NCBI GenBank assembly: GCA_965539935.1
Contig: CBETVX010000009.1
Span: 1 to 64,000, forward strand
DNA from: CBETVX01 sp965539935
GTDB lineage: Bacteria; Bacillota; Clostridia; Peptostreptococcales; Caminicellaceae
DNA: 64,000 nucleotides
Direction of reading: 5' to 3'
The position numbers and the translations under genes are program-made. Shown here in pieces: positions 40,746-50,436 of this stretch (the first letter of the stretch is position 1; every line of letters begins with the position of its first letter). The notes beneath the pieces were generated by a model. The model was not told the DNA's origin. It made no database searches and worked only from the letters and a program-made list of their open reading frames with translations.

Positions 40746-41636
40746 TTAGTATCCTAGATTTTTTAATATTTTTTCATTGTCACGCCACTGACGTTTTACC
40801 TTGACCCACAATTCCAAATAGACCTTTGACCCAAGAAGAGCTTCTATCTCCTGTCGGGCACTTTTTCCGATTCCCTTTATTTTTCTACCATTCTTCCCAA
40901 TAATGATGGCTTTATGGGATTTTCTTTCACAGTAAATAGTTGCGTCTACATCTATAATATCTTTATCTTCACGCTTTCGCATAAGATTTATAATCACAGC
41001 TATTCCATGGGGCACTTCATCTTCTAGATAATGTAGAGTTTTTTCCCTTATTATTTCAGAAATAATAAATTTTTCAGGTTGATCAGTTATCATATGATTA
41101 GGGAAATATTGAGGCCCTTCTGGTAAGTATTTAACAATGTTTTCTATTAATTGATCCACATTGGTACCGTTAATGGCAGACAAACCTATTATATCATTAA
41201 TAAAATCATATTGACTATAGGTATCATAAATATTTTTAAAGTCCTCTGGTGTTATTTTATCTATTTTATTAATCCCCAATATAACCGGAGTTTTTATGCC
41301 CTTTAAATTTTCTAAAACATATTTATCTCCTGGTCCAATTTCCTTAGAATCATCTACTAAAAATACTATAACATCTACTTCCTTTAATGTATCTTCAGCT
41401 GACTTAACCATGCTTTCACCTAACTTATTTCTAGGTTTATGTATACCTGGAGTATCTAAAAAAACAATTTGATAGTTTTCTCCATTGTATACTGTTTGGA
41501 TTTTATTTCTTGTTGTCTGGGGTTTATCTGACATAATCAGTATTTTCTGTCCTATAGCACTATTAATCAAGGTTGATTTTCCAACATTTGGCCTTCCAAT
41601 GATTGTTACAAATCCAGATTTGAATGTCATATTCAA
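40746..41636 (-). CDS. era: GTPase Era
   Basis: 296 residues. GTPase motifs are GRPNVGKSTLINS (14-26), DTPGIHKPR (near 61) and NKID (near 123). The C-terminal KH domain reads IGKNGRKIKGIGKSARQEIE and binds the 3' end of 16S rRNA for 30S assembly. The start is TTG at 41636 (GGAGAG upstream) or ATG at 41630. It lies between cdd and mgtE in the usual ybeY-dgkA-cdd-era order, here with a CNNM and a DUF3048 gene inserted. Confidence 0.97.
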   Translation of the reverse strand: MNMTFKSGFVTIIGRPNVGKSTLINSAIGQKILIMSDKPQTTRNKIQTVYNGENYQIVFLDTPGIHKPRNKLGESMVKSAEDTLKEVDVIVFLVDDSKEIGPGDKYVLENLKGIKTPVILGINKIDKITPEDFKNIYDTYSQYDFINDIIGLSAINGTNVDQLIENIVKYLPEGPQYFPNHMITDQPEKFIISEIIREKTLHYLEDEVPHGIAVIINLMRKREDKDIIDVDATIYCERKSHKAIIIGKNGRKIKGIGKSARQEIEALLGSKVYLELWVKVKRQWRDNEKILKNLGY

Positions 41637-41662
41637 TACTCACTCTCCTATTAACTATTTTA

Positions 41663-42058
41663 CTATTTTTTTAAATCTGTACTATTAAATGAACATGGTA
41701 ATAATTCTGTTATTTTATAAACTTTATAATCCATTTCATTTTTTGCAACTATGATATCTATATCTGTACCAAACTCTAAAATTACTTGTCTACATATACC
41801 ACAAGGAAAAGTATAATCATTACTATCACCTACAACTGCAATAGCATCAATATCTTTATTCCCTTCAGAAATTGCTTTGAATATTGCAGTTCTCTCTGCA
41901 CAGTTTGTGCCTCCATAGGAAGCACATTCAATATTGCATCCTGTATATATTTTACCATTCTTTAGTTTTACAGCTGCTCCTACTCTAAAGTTCGAGTAAG
42001 GAACATATGCATTTTCTTTGGCTTGTATTGCTTTTTCTATTAATAATTTATAATTCAT
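41663..42058 (-). CDS. cdd: Cytidine deaminase
   Basis: 131 residues. It deaminates cytidine and deoxycytidine for pyrimidine salvage. The catalytic CAERTAIF (Cys and Glu) is near residues 52-59 and the zinc-binding PCGICRQVI near 86-94; the N-terminal NFRVGAAVKLKNG is also typical. It is the tetrameric Firmicute form. It precedes era by 26 bases. Confidence 0.96.
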   Translation of the reverse strand: MNYKLLIEKAIQAKENAYVPYSNFRVGAAVKLKNGKIYTGCNIECASYGGTNCAERTAIFKAISEGNKDIDAIAVVGDSNDYTFPCGICRQVILEFGTDIDIIVAKNEMDYKVYKITELLPCSFNSTDLKK

Positions 42059-42076
42059 TTAAGCACCATCCTTTTT

Positions 42077-43198
42077 TTAGTAATTGATTTTCATACTGTT
42101 AGGAACAACTTGATACCAAGTTTTTCCTGGATTTAGCTTGATTTCTTTTCCCTCTAAATCATAAAATCTTGTAATATCTCTTCTATCGTTTTTTTTCCAA
42201 GTAACATTCATCATTTTACCATTAGTTATATATAAACCTTTGCCAGTACCTACAGTACCCATTTCTAATCTTCCTTCATTATCTATTACTTTGATTGATG
42301 CATATTGCACTATTATATTTTTAGCACTTAAATGTATATCTGTAACTTCATCTCTATGGGGTTTATCATTTACATATCTATAATAAATTCTTTCTTCTTT
42401 ATTATATCTGAATTCACTAGAATACCCTTTACTATAGGGAAACTTAATATTGTTTAGATTTTTACCTTCAATATCTTCATCATTTTCATTGAATATTAAA
42501 GTTTCATAATCTGTGCTTGTAGTTCTATAGCCTCTACGATTTGCATCCTTTATGATTGCTTCATAACTAGTATACATATTATTTGGTTTTGGTTTATGAT
42601 TTTCTCTCCAAAAAGTACTTTTTCCAGCACTCATACTATCTATATCAGCCATCTTTAGATTTACAACATCAGCAAAGGCTTGTGGACTACCACCTACATG
42701 TACATAATATGGGTCATACTCCAATGCTTTATCAATAAAATATGGTCTTGCGCTTCTAACAGGTCCAATCAGATTAGGTTTATCAGTATTAATTATTGCA
42801 AGATACCTTGTTATATTTCCTTCAGCAAGCATTTCATAGACAACATCAGCACTACTTAATCCAGCTTGTGGTCTAGCCTTATATTGATTATCAATCATAA
42901 CTGCAATTGGTCTACTATTAATTTTATCTTCTTCTATATATATACCAGTAAGTGGTGATTTTACTTTACCCTCATTTATTTCTTTCTCTATGACACCATT
43001 TTGTCCATCATTTTCTCTTTCATCACTTATTATTATTTCACTTGAATCCAAAATATCCTCAATATCATTTTCAATTTTCTCTTTTTCCTCACCCAAATAT
43101 TCCTCATTTGAAATTTTACCTTCAGTACTAGTTTTAGTACTTGAACATCCAGATGTAATTAAACATATAATGAATAGTATCAAAATTACTCTTTTCAT
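42077..43198 (-). CDS. DUF3048 lipoprotein (YerB-like)
   Basis: 373 residues with a lipoprotein signal MKRVILILFIICLITSGC (Cys18). After a charged linker (about 20-80) come the DUF3048 halves: RPIAVMIDNQYKARPQAGLSSADVVYEM near 97-124 and, at the C-terminus, GKTWYQVVP near 358. YerB-like proteins are found at the envelope of Firmicutes; their role is not settled. GGGGGGAACTTGG precedes the ATG. It lies between the CNNM gene and cdd. Confidence 0.9.
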   Translation of the reverse strand: MKRVILILFIICLITSGCSSTKTSTEGKISNEEYLGEEKEKIENDIEDILDSSEIIISDERENDGQNGVIEKEINEGKVKSPLTGIYIEEDKINSRPIAVMIDNQYKARPQAGLSSADVVYEMLAEGNITRYLAIINTDKPNLIGPVRSARPYFIDKALEYDPYYVHVGGSPQAFADVVNLKMADIDSMSAGKSTFWRENHKPKPNNMYTSYEAIIKDANRRGYRTTSTDYETLIFNENDEDIEGKNLNNIKFPYSKGYSSEFRYNKEERIYYRYVNDKPHRDEVTDIHLSAKNIIVQYASIKVIDNEGRLEMGTVGTGKGLYITNGKMMNVTWKKNDRRDITRFYDLEGKEIKLNPGKTWYQVVPNSMKINY

Positions 43199-43210
43199 CC
43201 AAGTTCCCCC

Positions 43211-44473
43211 TTATACATTTTCCTTAAAAATTTTAATTCTATTTATTCTTCTATCTTGAACATCAAGAACCTTATATTTTATTCCATTATACTCTACTAA
43301 ATCCCCTATTCTTGGCATTCTACCTAGTTGATTAAATATAAATCCTCCCAAAGATTCGAACTCATCAACTGGAAGACTGGAATTAAATATTTCGTTAATT
43401 TCATCAATAGAAATTTTTGAATTAACAATAACTGTTCCATCCTCTATATATTCAATTAGGTCCTTTTCATCATCATACTCGTCAACTATATCTCCAACTA
43501 TTTCTTCAAGGATATCTTCTATGGTAACAAGTCCTAAAGTTCCTCCATATTCATCTAATACAATAGATATATGTACTTTTTGAAGCTGCATTTCTGTTAA
43601 TAAATCTATGGCTTTTTTGCTCTCTGGAACATAATAAGCAGGTCTAATTATTTTTCTTATACTTTCATTTTCATCATTTTTATTAAAATATGTAGCCAGC
43701 AAGTCCTTTACATAAACGATACCAACTATATTATCAATTGACCTGGTAATTACAGGTATCCTAGAATATCCATAATTTAAAGCTTTTGCTATGGCATCCT
43801 TTATTGTATCATTTTCATCAAGATAAACAATATCAATTCTGGGTACCATTACTTCACTAACTGTAATATCTCCTATTTCAAATATACTATTTATCATTTC
43901 TCTCTCTTGTTTTTCAATTATTCCTGCCTCTTCACCAACATCTACCAGTGTTTTAATCTCTTCTTCAGAAACTGTTGTTTTATTGTTAGAAAGATTTCCT
44001 CCAAAACTTCTTATTATTACTTTGGTAATTTTATTTAGTATTATTAATATTGGAGTAAATAAAATCGAAAGGATATTAAGTGGTTTACCTAGTTTCATTG
44101 CTACTTTTTCAGCATTATAGCTTGAATAAGTTTTAGGAGTAATTTCTCCAAATATCAATATTAAAATTGTCATAACTGAAGTAACTACTAGAGTAGCTTC
44201 TTTACCAGTAAATATTTTCAAAGTAAGTTCTGTAGCTATTGCTGTTGCAGCAATATTTACAATATTATTTCCTATTAAAATAGTTGAAAGAGTTTTAGAT
44301 GAATTTAGTAATAATTTTTCTAAAATATTGGCTTCTTTAATTCCTCTATTTTTTAACTGCTTAATCTTAATTATATTTAAAGAAGTTAAAGCAGTTTCAG
44401 AACTTGAAAAAAGGCCAGACAGGATTAATAAAATAATTAATATTATAAACTTCAGAATTATATTATAGTCCAT
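43211..44473 (-). CDS. CNNM/HlyC-CorC family membrane protein with CBS domains
   Basis: 420 residues from ATG at 44473 (GGAGG 7 bases upstream). The DUF21/CNNM membrane domain covers ~1-180 (GLFSSSETALTSLN near 20; IFGEITPKTYSSYNAEKVA near 98), two CBS domains cover ~200-320 and a C-terminal CorC_HlyC domain ends the protein. Relatives transport or sense Mg2+/Co2+, and some were annotated as haemolysins. Its presence in an operon with mgtE fits a role in magnesium handling, which is an inference. Confidence 0.93.
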   Translation of the reverse strand: MDYNIILKFIILIILLILSGLFSSSETALTSLNIIKIKQLKNRGIKEANILEKLLLNSSKTLSTILIGNNIVNIAATAIATELTLKIFTGKEATLVVTSVMTILILIFGEITPKTYSSYNAEKVAMKLGKPLNILSILFTPILIILNKITKVIIRSFGGNLSNNKTTVSEEEIKTLVDVGEEAGIIEKQEREMINSIFEIGDITVSEVMVPRIDIVYLDENDTIKDAIAKALNYGYSRIPVITRSIDNIVGIVYVKDLLATYFNKNDENESIRKIIRPAYYVPESKKAIDLLTEMQLQKVHISIVLDEYGGTLGLVTIEDILEEIVGDIVDEYDDEKDLIEYIEDGTVIVNSKISIDEINEIFNSSLPVDEFESLGGFIFNQLGRMPRIGDLVEYNGIKYKVLDVQDRRINRIKIFKENV

Positions 44474-44529
44474 ATTTTTTCCTCCATATTTTCCTGTCAA
44501 ATCATTAAGTAGGAGGCAGAGACTCCATG

Positions 44530-45228
44530 TTAATAAACTAATTGAAATATTAGTAAAGTTATTAACCCTCCTAGAAATGCTCCTATAATTACTTGAAATA
44601 AAGTATGAATGCCTGCTTCTATTCTACTTTGCACTACTAATAAAGCCATAATGAAGGATAATGTCCCTATTAAAGTATTATTAGAAATAAATGATATTGC
44701 TACTACTATTGAAAAAGCAATGGCAGAATGACCACTGGGCATTCCACCTCTAAGGGGTGTCCCTTCTTTAAAGTATGCTTTCATAGCAATAGATGAAAAA
44801 ATTACTATGATTAAACTTATGAAAGTAATATGCAATGGAGATGACTTTACCTTTTTTAATAGGATAGCAGAAACTTCATTTATCTTATCAAAAAATATTA
44901 TATATGCTACTATAATGGAATTGATTGCAGAAATTAGCACTGCACCTGCCGCAACATTTTTCGCAATCTTGGCTAATTCATGATATTTATCGGTTATTAA
45001 ATCTATAGTAGTTTCAATAGCAGTATTAATCATCTCAGCTACTATTACAAGGGAAATAGCAAAAAACAAAATTAAAATTTCTGTCTTAGACAAATTATAG
45101 AATAAACTTAGAATTAGCACTATTATTGCAATGCTAAAATGGATCCTCATATTTTTTTGTGTTTTTAATGTATAGATAATGCCTTCAAAGGCATAATTAA
45201 AACTATCTAATATTTTTTTAGCTTTCAT
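44530..45228 (-). CDS. DgkA-PAP2 fusion: lipid kinase joined to a PAP2-type phosphatase
   Basis: 232 residues. The first ~115 residues are a DgkA/undecaprenol kinase (AEMINTAIETTIDL near 64-77, then KNVAAGAVLISA near 90-101). The rest is a PAP2 domain: KEGTPLRG near 154-161, PSGHSA 164-169, and SRIEAGIHTL 201-210. The PAP2 third motif normally ends HxxxD; here the Asp position is Gln212, although the catalytic His167 and His208 are kept. In Gram-positives DgkA makes undecaprenyl phosphate from undecaprenol, and PAP2 enzymes remove lipid phosphates, so the fusion may balance one lipid carrier. It follows ybeY by 13 bases. Confidence 0.9.
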   Translation of the reverse strand: MKAKKILDSFNYAFEGIIYTLKTQKNMRIHFSIAIIVLILSLFYNLSKTEILILFFAISLVIVAEMINTAIETTIDLITDKYHELAKIAKNVAAGAVLISAINSIIVAYIIFFDKINEVSAILLKKVKSSPLHITFISLIIVIFSSIAMKAYFKEGTPLRGGMPSGHSAIAFSIVVAISFISNNTLIGTLSFIMALLVVQSRIEAGIHTLFQVIIGAFLGGLITLLIFQLVY

Positions 45229-45241
45229 TTCTTCACCATTA

Positions 45242-45709
45242 TTATCTTAATATGCCCAACATTTCTAATACTTTTTCTTCTTTACTTCTCATTTTTTTAG
45301 TATTCTCATCTGTATCATGATCATACCCAAATAAATGAAGCATACTATGGGAAGTTAAAAAAGCAACTTCTCGTTCAAAACTATGTCCATATTCTCTAGA
45401 TTGTTCCTTTGCTTTCTCTAATGATATTACTATATCACCCAAAATTCTATGGGAATCATCTTCTTCCATAATTTCATCTATATTATTATACTGTGGAAAA
45501 GATAATACATCGGTAGGCTTATCTATTCCTCTATAGGTTTTATTAAGTAGTTGAATCTCATTATTATCTACAAAGGATATGCTAACTTCCCACTGATTTT
45601 TATCTAGTCCTTCTAATTCAAAGGCTTTCTCAACCACTTTATATAGTAATTCCTTGATCTTTTCATTGTATTCAATTATTTCTTGTCTATTAATAATATT
45701 CAGTTCCAT
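45242..45709 (-). CDS. ybeY: Endoribonuclease YbeY
   Basis: 155 residues from ATG at 45709, whose first bases overlap the pgpH stop codon (TGATG). YbeY is a zinc-dependent RNase for 16S rRNA maturation and quality control. The HSMLHLFGYDHDTDE motif (HxxxHxxxxxH) near residues 119-133 binds zinc. It sits in the conserved phoH-pgpH-ybeY-dgkA-cdd-era order. Confidence 0.96.
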   Translation of the reverse strand: MELNIINRQEIIEYNEKIKELLYKVVEKAFELEGLDKNQWEVSISFVDNNEIQLLNKTYRGIDKPTDVLSFPQYNNIDEIMEEDDSHRILGDIVISLEKAKEQSREYGHSFEREVAFLTSHSMLHLFGYDHDTDENTKKMRSKEEKVLEMLGILR

Positions 45710-47814
45710 CAATTAGATACCTCCAGTTCTTCTTCGTTTATTTCAGGATACTCTATTCTTTCATGAAATATTCCCAATAGAGTATTAATAAGAGCGATTT
45801 TTATAGTTTCAATATCATTAAAGGTAAGGTTGCAATCATTTAATTGACCTGCTTCTATCTTATCATCTATAATTTTATTTACCAACTGACTTATATTCTC
45901 CTTAGTTGGCTCAGGCAAACACCTAACAGCTGCCTCTACTGAGTCAGAAATTAGCACTATTGCAGATTCTTTAGTTTTAGGTTTAGGACCCTCATACTTG
46001 TAGATTTTACTATCAACGGGATTTGATTTATCTTCTTTACTAATTGCCTTATGGTAAAAATATTTTATTAAAGTTGTTCCATGGTGTTGCTGAATAATAT
46101 CAATTATTTCTTTAGGAAGATTATATTTTAAGGCTAAACTCACCCCATCCTTTACATGATTTTTGATGATAGTGGCACTTATTTTAGCAGTAAGTTTATC
46201 ATGGGGATTATCTGATGTTATCTGATTTTCTTTAAAAAAATATGGTCTCATTAACTTTCCTATATCATGATAATAGGCTGAAACTCTGGCTAGCAGACTA
46301 TTTGCACCTATAGCTTGAGCAGCAGATTCACTTAAATTCCCAACTATTATGCTATGATGGTATGTTCCTGGAGCTTCCATTAACATTCTCTTCAATAGGG
46401 GATGATTAGGATTTGAAAGCTCTAATAATTTAATAGGAGTAAGTATCCTAAACAGGTATTCCCACAATGGTAGGGACCCTATTGTTAAAATAGAGCATAA
46501 TATACCATTTAGTATCCCATAAAATCCATCAATTAATATCTTTTTAATCTCTATATCATTTATGAAACCAAGACTAGATATTATGAATAAATTTGCAAAT
46601 GCCACAATTACTCCACTTAAAAATATATTTGATCTCTGATGGGTATTAGAGGCACTTATGGCCCCTAAGGTACCACTTATTATTAACGTGACATAAACTA
46701 TTATATTACTTCCCGTTAATAATACTATCATAGTTGTCAAAACTAAATTAATTATTATAGCAATGTATGGGTTTACTAAAATTCCAATTAGCATTGAAGC
46801 TGTAGCTACAGGTACTAGAAACTCCGATATACTGCTTATTGGTTTAGCAATTAAGAATATTATTAGAAATACAATCATTATAAGATATAATTTGGATATT
46901 TCATATATCAACTTTTTATTAAAAAAATATATATATGCCAATATAACAAATTCCAATATTAAAATTAGTATGGCAAGACCCAAGTAAATTGCTATTTTAT
47001 TATTATCTTTATTATTAACAAGTCCAGCATCAATTAATAATCTGTATTGACTTTCACCTATTATTTCACCTTCACTTACGATTATTTGCCCTTTCTTAAC
47101 AAATACTTTATCTACTTTTTTAATTGCTTCATCAATTTTTTCTTGAGTTAAGTCTTCATCAAAAAAAGAATTTGCCTTTATAGAATTATTTACAAGAGTT
47201 ATTGCAATAATTTTCATTTGATCTGTGAAGCCTTCTAAACTCTGGAAGTATTCAGTTATTTTTTCTTTCTCAGTATCAAGTTCTTCTTCATTTATACCAG
47301 TAGACATAACTTGAATTATAACTTCATATACATAACTTTCAATACTCTCTACTTCACTGGTTTGGGCTTTAATTAGATAATCCAAATCTTTTTCTTCAAA
47401 ATCAATACCATAATTTTTTAATACATCAACACTTTGTTTTAAGTTCATATCACCATTTTTATATAATTCTCTAGTTTCATATAAACTTTTGAAAAATTTC
47501 TCAACTTTCTTTTTAATATCAATTTGTATTGTAGGATCTAATTTACTCTTTGGCTCAACTGATTCTATGGCCTTCTTTATTTGTTTCGCGGTGGCCTCTT
47601 TATCTTCTATATCAATAGGCGCTTTAATATCAGTAGGTGCAGTTTCTCCAACTTTTAAATCGTAAGTCTTTAATGAAATGCTATAATACATAGTAAAAAA
47701 TAATGTCAAAAAAAATATAAGAATCATTATGGCAAGATTAATCAATTTATTATTAAATAGTCTCAATAGAATTGTTTTATTTAAAAGCTTGTCCTTTTTA
47801 TTAATTAGCTTCAT
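45709..47814 (-). CDS. pgpH: Cyclic-di-AMP phosphodiesterase PgpH-type (7TM-7TMR-HD)
   Basis: 701 residues. One membrane helix (about 27-47) precedes a ~230-residue extracytoplasmic domain, then seven helices (about 275-455) and a cytosolic HD domain, with HHSIIVGNLSESAAQ near 488-502 and YYHDIGK near 512-518. PgpH proteins hydrolyse cyclic-di-AMP to pApA in Firmicutes. The family assignment is firm and the substrate is inferred from it. It lies between phoH and ybeY, 39 bases after phoH. Confidence 0.94.
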   Translation of the reverse strand: MKLINKKDKLLNKTILLRLFNNKLINLAIMILIFFLTLFFTMYYSISLKTYDLKVGETAPTDIKAPIDIEDKEATAKQIKKAIESVEPKSKLDPTIQIDIKKKVEKFFKSLYETRELYKNGDMNLKQSVDVLKNYGIDFEEKDLDYLIKAQTSEVESIESYVYEVIIQVMSTGINEEELDTEKEKITEYFQSLEGFTDQMKIIAITLVNNSIKANSFFDEDLTQEKIDEAIKKVDKVFVKKGQIIVSEGEIIGESQYRLLIDAGLVNNKDNNKIAIYLGLAILILILEFVILAYIYFFNKKLIYEISKLYLIMIVFLIIFLIAKPISSISEFLVPVATASMLIGILVNPYIAIIINLVLTTMIVLLTGSNIIVYVTLIISGTLGAISASNTHQRSNIFLSGVIVAFANLFIISSLGFINDIEIKKILIDGFYGILNGILCSILTIGSLPLWEYLFRILTPIKLLELSNPNHPLLKRMLMEAPGTYHHSIIVGNLSESAAQAIGANSLLARVSAYYHDIGKLMRPYFFKENQITSDNPHDKLTAKISATIIKNHVKDGVSLALKYNLPKEIIDIIQQHHGTTLIKYFYHKAISKEDKSNPVDSKIYKYEGPKPKTKESAIVLISDSVEAAVRCLPEPTKENISQLVNKIIDDKIEAGQLNDCNLTFNDIETIKIALINTLLGIFHERIEYPEINEEELEVSN

Positions 47815-47853
47815 AGCTTCACCTATCCTATATTTTTACAGAGCTCAAACTTA

Positions 47854-48834
47854 TTATTTTTTTCTATATTTATTAGCTTTTTCGTGATCATCATAGGCCT
47901 TAATTATTTTCTGAACTAAACTATGTCTTACAACATCTCTATTAGTTAAATTAACTATTTTTATCCCCTCAATATTTTTTAAAATGTTAGTGGCATGTAT
48001 CAGACCAGATTGCTTACCCTTAGGTAGATCTATTTGTGTTTGATCGCCGTTTATAACAGCCTTAGAACCAAATCCAATTCTAGTTAAGAACATTTTCATC
48101 TGAGCTTTAGTAGTATTTTGAGCTTCATCTAATATAATAAAGGAATCATCTAGAGTTCTTCCCCTCATATATGCTAATGGTGCCACCTCAATCATTCCTC
48201 GTTCTTTGTACTTCAAATAGGTTTCCGCCCCTAATATATCATATAGGGCATCATAAAGTGGTCTTAAATAAGGATCAATCTTCATTTGTAAGTCCCCAGG
48301 TAAAAAACCTAAGCTTTCGCCAGCTTCTACTGCCGGTCTAGTTAAGATTATTCTATTAACTTCTTTATTTTTAAATGCTCTTACAGCCATGGCAACAGCT
48401 AAATAACTTTTACCAGTCCCAGCTGGCCCTATACCAAAAACTAAGTCATTTTTCTTAATAGCCTCAATATACTTTTGTTGCCCTAATGTTTTAGGTTTTA
48501 CAAACTTTCCTCTTGCTGTAACACAAACAATATCATCTAACATGTCAGTTAATTTATCTTCTTCGCCTTCCCTAAAAAGTGTCATAGTATACTCTATTTT
48601 TTGCTTATCTAATTTTTCTCCAGAGTTTATAATATTAATTAAAGATTCTAATACCCTAGAAACTTCTTCAGTCTTTTTTTCATCTCCCATTATTATCAAA
48701 TCTCCATCCCTTGACACTACATGTACTCCATATTTATCCTCTATTAGCTTTATATTTTGATCTAAATTACCAAATAGTTCATGTAATACATCAATATTTC
48801 CTACTTCTAATCTTTTTTCATAATTTTGTTCCAA
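47854..48834 (-). CDS. phoH: PhoH-family ATPase
   Basis: 326 residues. Walker A GIGPAGTGKSYLA is near residues 134-146 and the Walker B region DDSFIILDEAQNTT near 229-242; the N-terminal ~100 residues form a KH-like domain. PhoH proteins are predicted RNA helicase/nuclease partners of YbeY. The start is TTG at 48834, with GGAGG 7 bases upstream. It follows yqfD by 2 bases. Confidence 0.95.
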   Translation of the reverse strand: MEQNYEKRLEVGNIDVLHELFGNLDQNIKLIEDKYGVHVVSRDGDLIIMGDEKKTEEVSRVLESLINIINSGEKLDKQKIEYTMTLFREGEEDKLTDMLDDIVCVTARGKFVKPKTLGQQKYIEAIKKNDLVFGIGPAGTGKSYLAVAMAVRAFKNKEVNRIILTRPAVEAGESLGFLPGDLQMKIDPYLRPLYDALYDILGAETYLKYKERGMIEVAPLAYMRGRTLDDSFIILDEAQNTTKAQMKMFLTRIGFGSKAVINGDQTQIDLPKGKQSGLIHATNILKNIEGIKIVNLTNRDVVRHSLVQKIIKAYDDHEKANKYRKK

Positions 48835-48836
48835 AC

Positions 48837-50060
48837 TTACTCCTCCTTATTTTTTTCATCATCTTGTATTTCAGGTTTAATATCAATAATATTTTTAGTT
48901 CCAATTTGCTCTATAGTTTCTATTATTAATTCTCCCACAACAAAATTATCGTTAATAGAAAAACTTATTTCTTTATTTATTATTTCCACATCTTCAGGAA
49001 TCTGATTTACTAATTCTATAAGGAGTTTTTCTTTTAAAGATTCTTTTAATATGCTAATTGGTATTTTTTTCTTATCTTCAGTTACCTCATAATAGTCTTC
49101 TATAAGAATTTCTACAGGAATTTTTATATTCCTCCATATAGTGAGCTTTTTATTTTTTTTCTCAACAATATAGTTATCAAATGGAATACTGTCATTTGAT
49201 AATGTTAAAGAATAATCCCCTATCATTATTGTTTTTTTTGAATATTTATTTCCTGTCTTTGTCTTGATTATTTTATGAATTGGAACTTTTTCAACCTTTT
49301 CATAATATGTTTTAGCGTATACTTCTCCTTCAGAATGTACATATCTAATTGTATTATAATCCCTTATTATTGTACCACTAATTAAAACTTGATTTTTTTT
49401 AACAATATCACCTTTTTTTACTGCCTCGTCCCCTTTTCTTGCTATAACTTTTTCTATTATCCCATTTTTCTTAGCAACAATGTCACAGGGTACATCATCA
49501 TGTATTTTCTCTGGTACTTCCTTTTTTTCAACTATATTTATATTAACTACTGTTCCTTTTAATTGTAGTCCTACCCATACTATTTCATCATGTTCAATTA
49601 TTATATTGTCTTTTATTTCGTTTAAATTTAATTTATATTTAAAGGAGCCTATATATAATCCATTTTTCTTTAGGGTTTCAATGATTTCATTGTCTGCTAC
49701 TTCATTATTCCCATAAATATTTATAGACCATATAAATGATGAAAACATAATAACTATAAATATAGATAAAAATAATCCTACTAATAATATTTTTTTTCTC
49801 CTTAATCTATAAATAAAAAAAGGATATCCTACCTTCATAGTTATTTTTGACCTGCATCCAGTTTTCTTTATTATTTTTTTTAATTTTTTATATTCTCTTG
49901 CCCTTATCTTTCCTTCTATTGTAGTATAATCTTTTCTAACAATATCCCAGAATACTATTCCATTATCAGCTGCTAAATTTATAACTCTTTCAAGATTTAA
50001 TCCCTCGAGTTTAAATGTCACGTAACCACTGAAATAATTGCTCAACTTATTTATTGACAA
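48837..50060 (-). CDS. yqfD: Sporulation protein YqfD
   Basis: About 407 residues from TTG at 50060, preceded by GGAGTGG and 1 base after the yqfC stop; the TTG at 50081 lies upstream of that site. A membrane helix near residues 86-108 (KILLVGLFLSIFIVIMFSSF) separates a small N-terminal domain from a large extracytoplasmic part rich in charged repeats. YqfD is needed for sporulation in Bacillus; its biochemical role is unclear. The coupling to yqfC is conserved and supports an endospore-forming host. Confidence 0.92.
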   Translation of the reverse strand: MSINKLSNYFSGYVTFKLEGLNLERVINLAADNGIVFWDIVRKDYTTIEGKIRAREYKKLKKIIKKTGCRSKITMKVGYPFFIYRLRRKKILLVGLFLSIFIVIMFSSFIWSINIYGNNEVADNEIIETLKKNGLYIGSFKYKLNLNEIKDNIIIEHDEIVWVGLQLKGTVVNINIVEKKEVPEKIHDDVPCDIVAKKNGIIEKVIARKGDEAVKKGDIVKKNQVLISGTIIRDYNTIRYVHSEGEVYAKTYYEKVEKVPIHKIIKTKTGNKYSKKTIMIGDYSLTLSNDSIPFDNYIVEKKNKKLTIWRNIKIPVEILIEDYYEVTEDKKKIPISILKESLKEKLLIELVNQIPEDVEIINKEISFSINDNFVVGELIIETIEQIGTKNIIDIKPEIQDDEKNKEE

Positions 50061-50061
50061 G

Positions 50062-50349
50062 TTAACCACTCCTACTGTCAAATTCTATAGAATCTATCTT
50101 ACCTTTTATTTTTATTTCTTCATCAAGTATAGTTTTTATGCTTAATTCCTGACCTAATATTATTAAAATCCCATCCTTTATACTGATCCGTATTTTTTCA
50201 TCTGTATATTCAATTATCCCTTTATGATTTTCCACTGACATTTCTAAATTTCCAATTAAAGTTATTTTAGGCAAATCTAGTACAATATCTTTAGGTAATT
50301 CTAATATTTCGGAAGTATTTCTTTTAAGTTTATTGATATTATCTTTCAT
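50062..50349 (-). CDS. yqfC: Sporulation protein YqfC
   Basis: 95 residues. It begins MKDNINKLKRNTSEILELPKD, and GNLEMSVENHKGIIEYTDEKIRI near 33-55 is the YabP/YqfC core. Family members act in the sporulating mother cell in Bacillus. It precedes yqfD with overlapping signals and is therefore likely cotranscribed and sporulation-linked. Confidence 0.92.
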   Translation of the reverse strand: MKDNINKLKRNTSEILELPKDIVLDLPKITLIGNLEMSVENHKGIIEYTDEKIRISIKDGILIILGQELSIKTILDEEIKIKGKIDSIEFDSRSG

Positions 50350-50416
50350 TATGTACCCTCCCTTCTACTATTTTTATGCCTAAATTTTACTCTCTATTAC
50401 TAGGGAAAAATAAAAT

Positions 50417-50436
50417 AAAACCTCCTAGGAGGTTTT
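50417..50436 (-). terminator. Palindromic terminator after the amidase-domain gene
   Basis: AAAACCTCCTAGGAGGTTTT is a perfect 20-bp palindrome. It begins at the stop codon of the amidase gene and is followed by an AT-rich tract. Confidence 0.7.
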
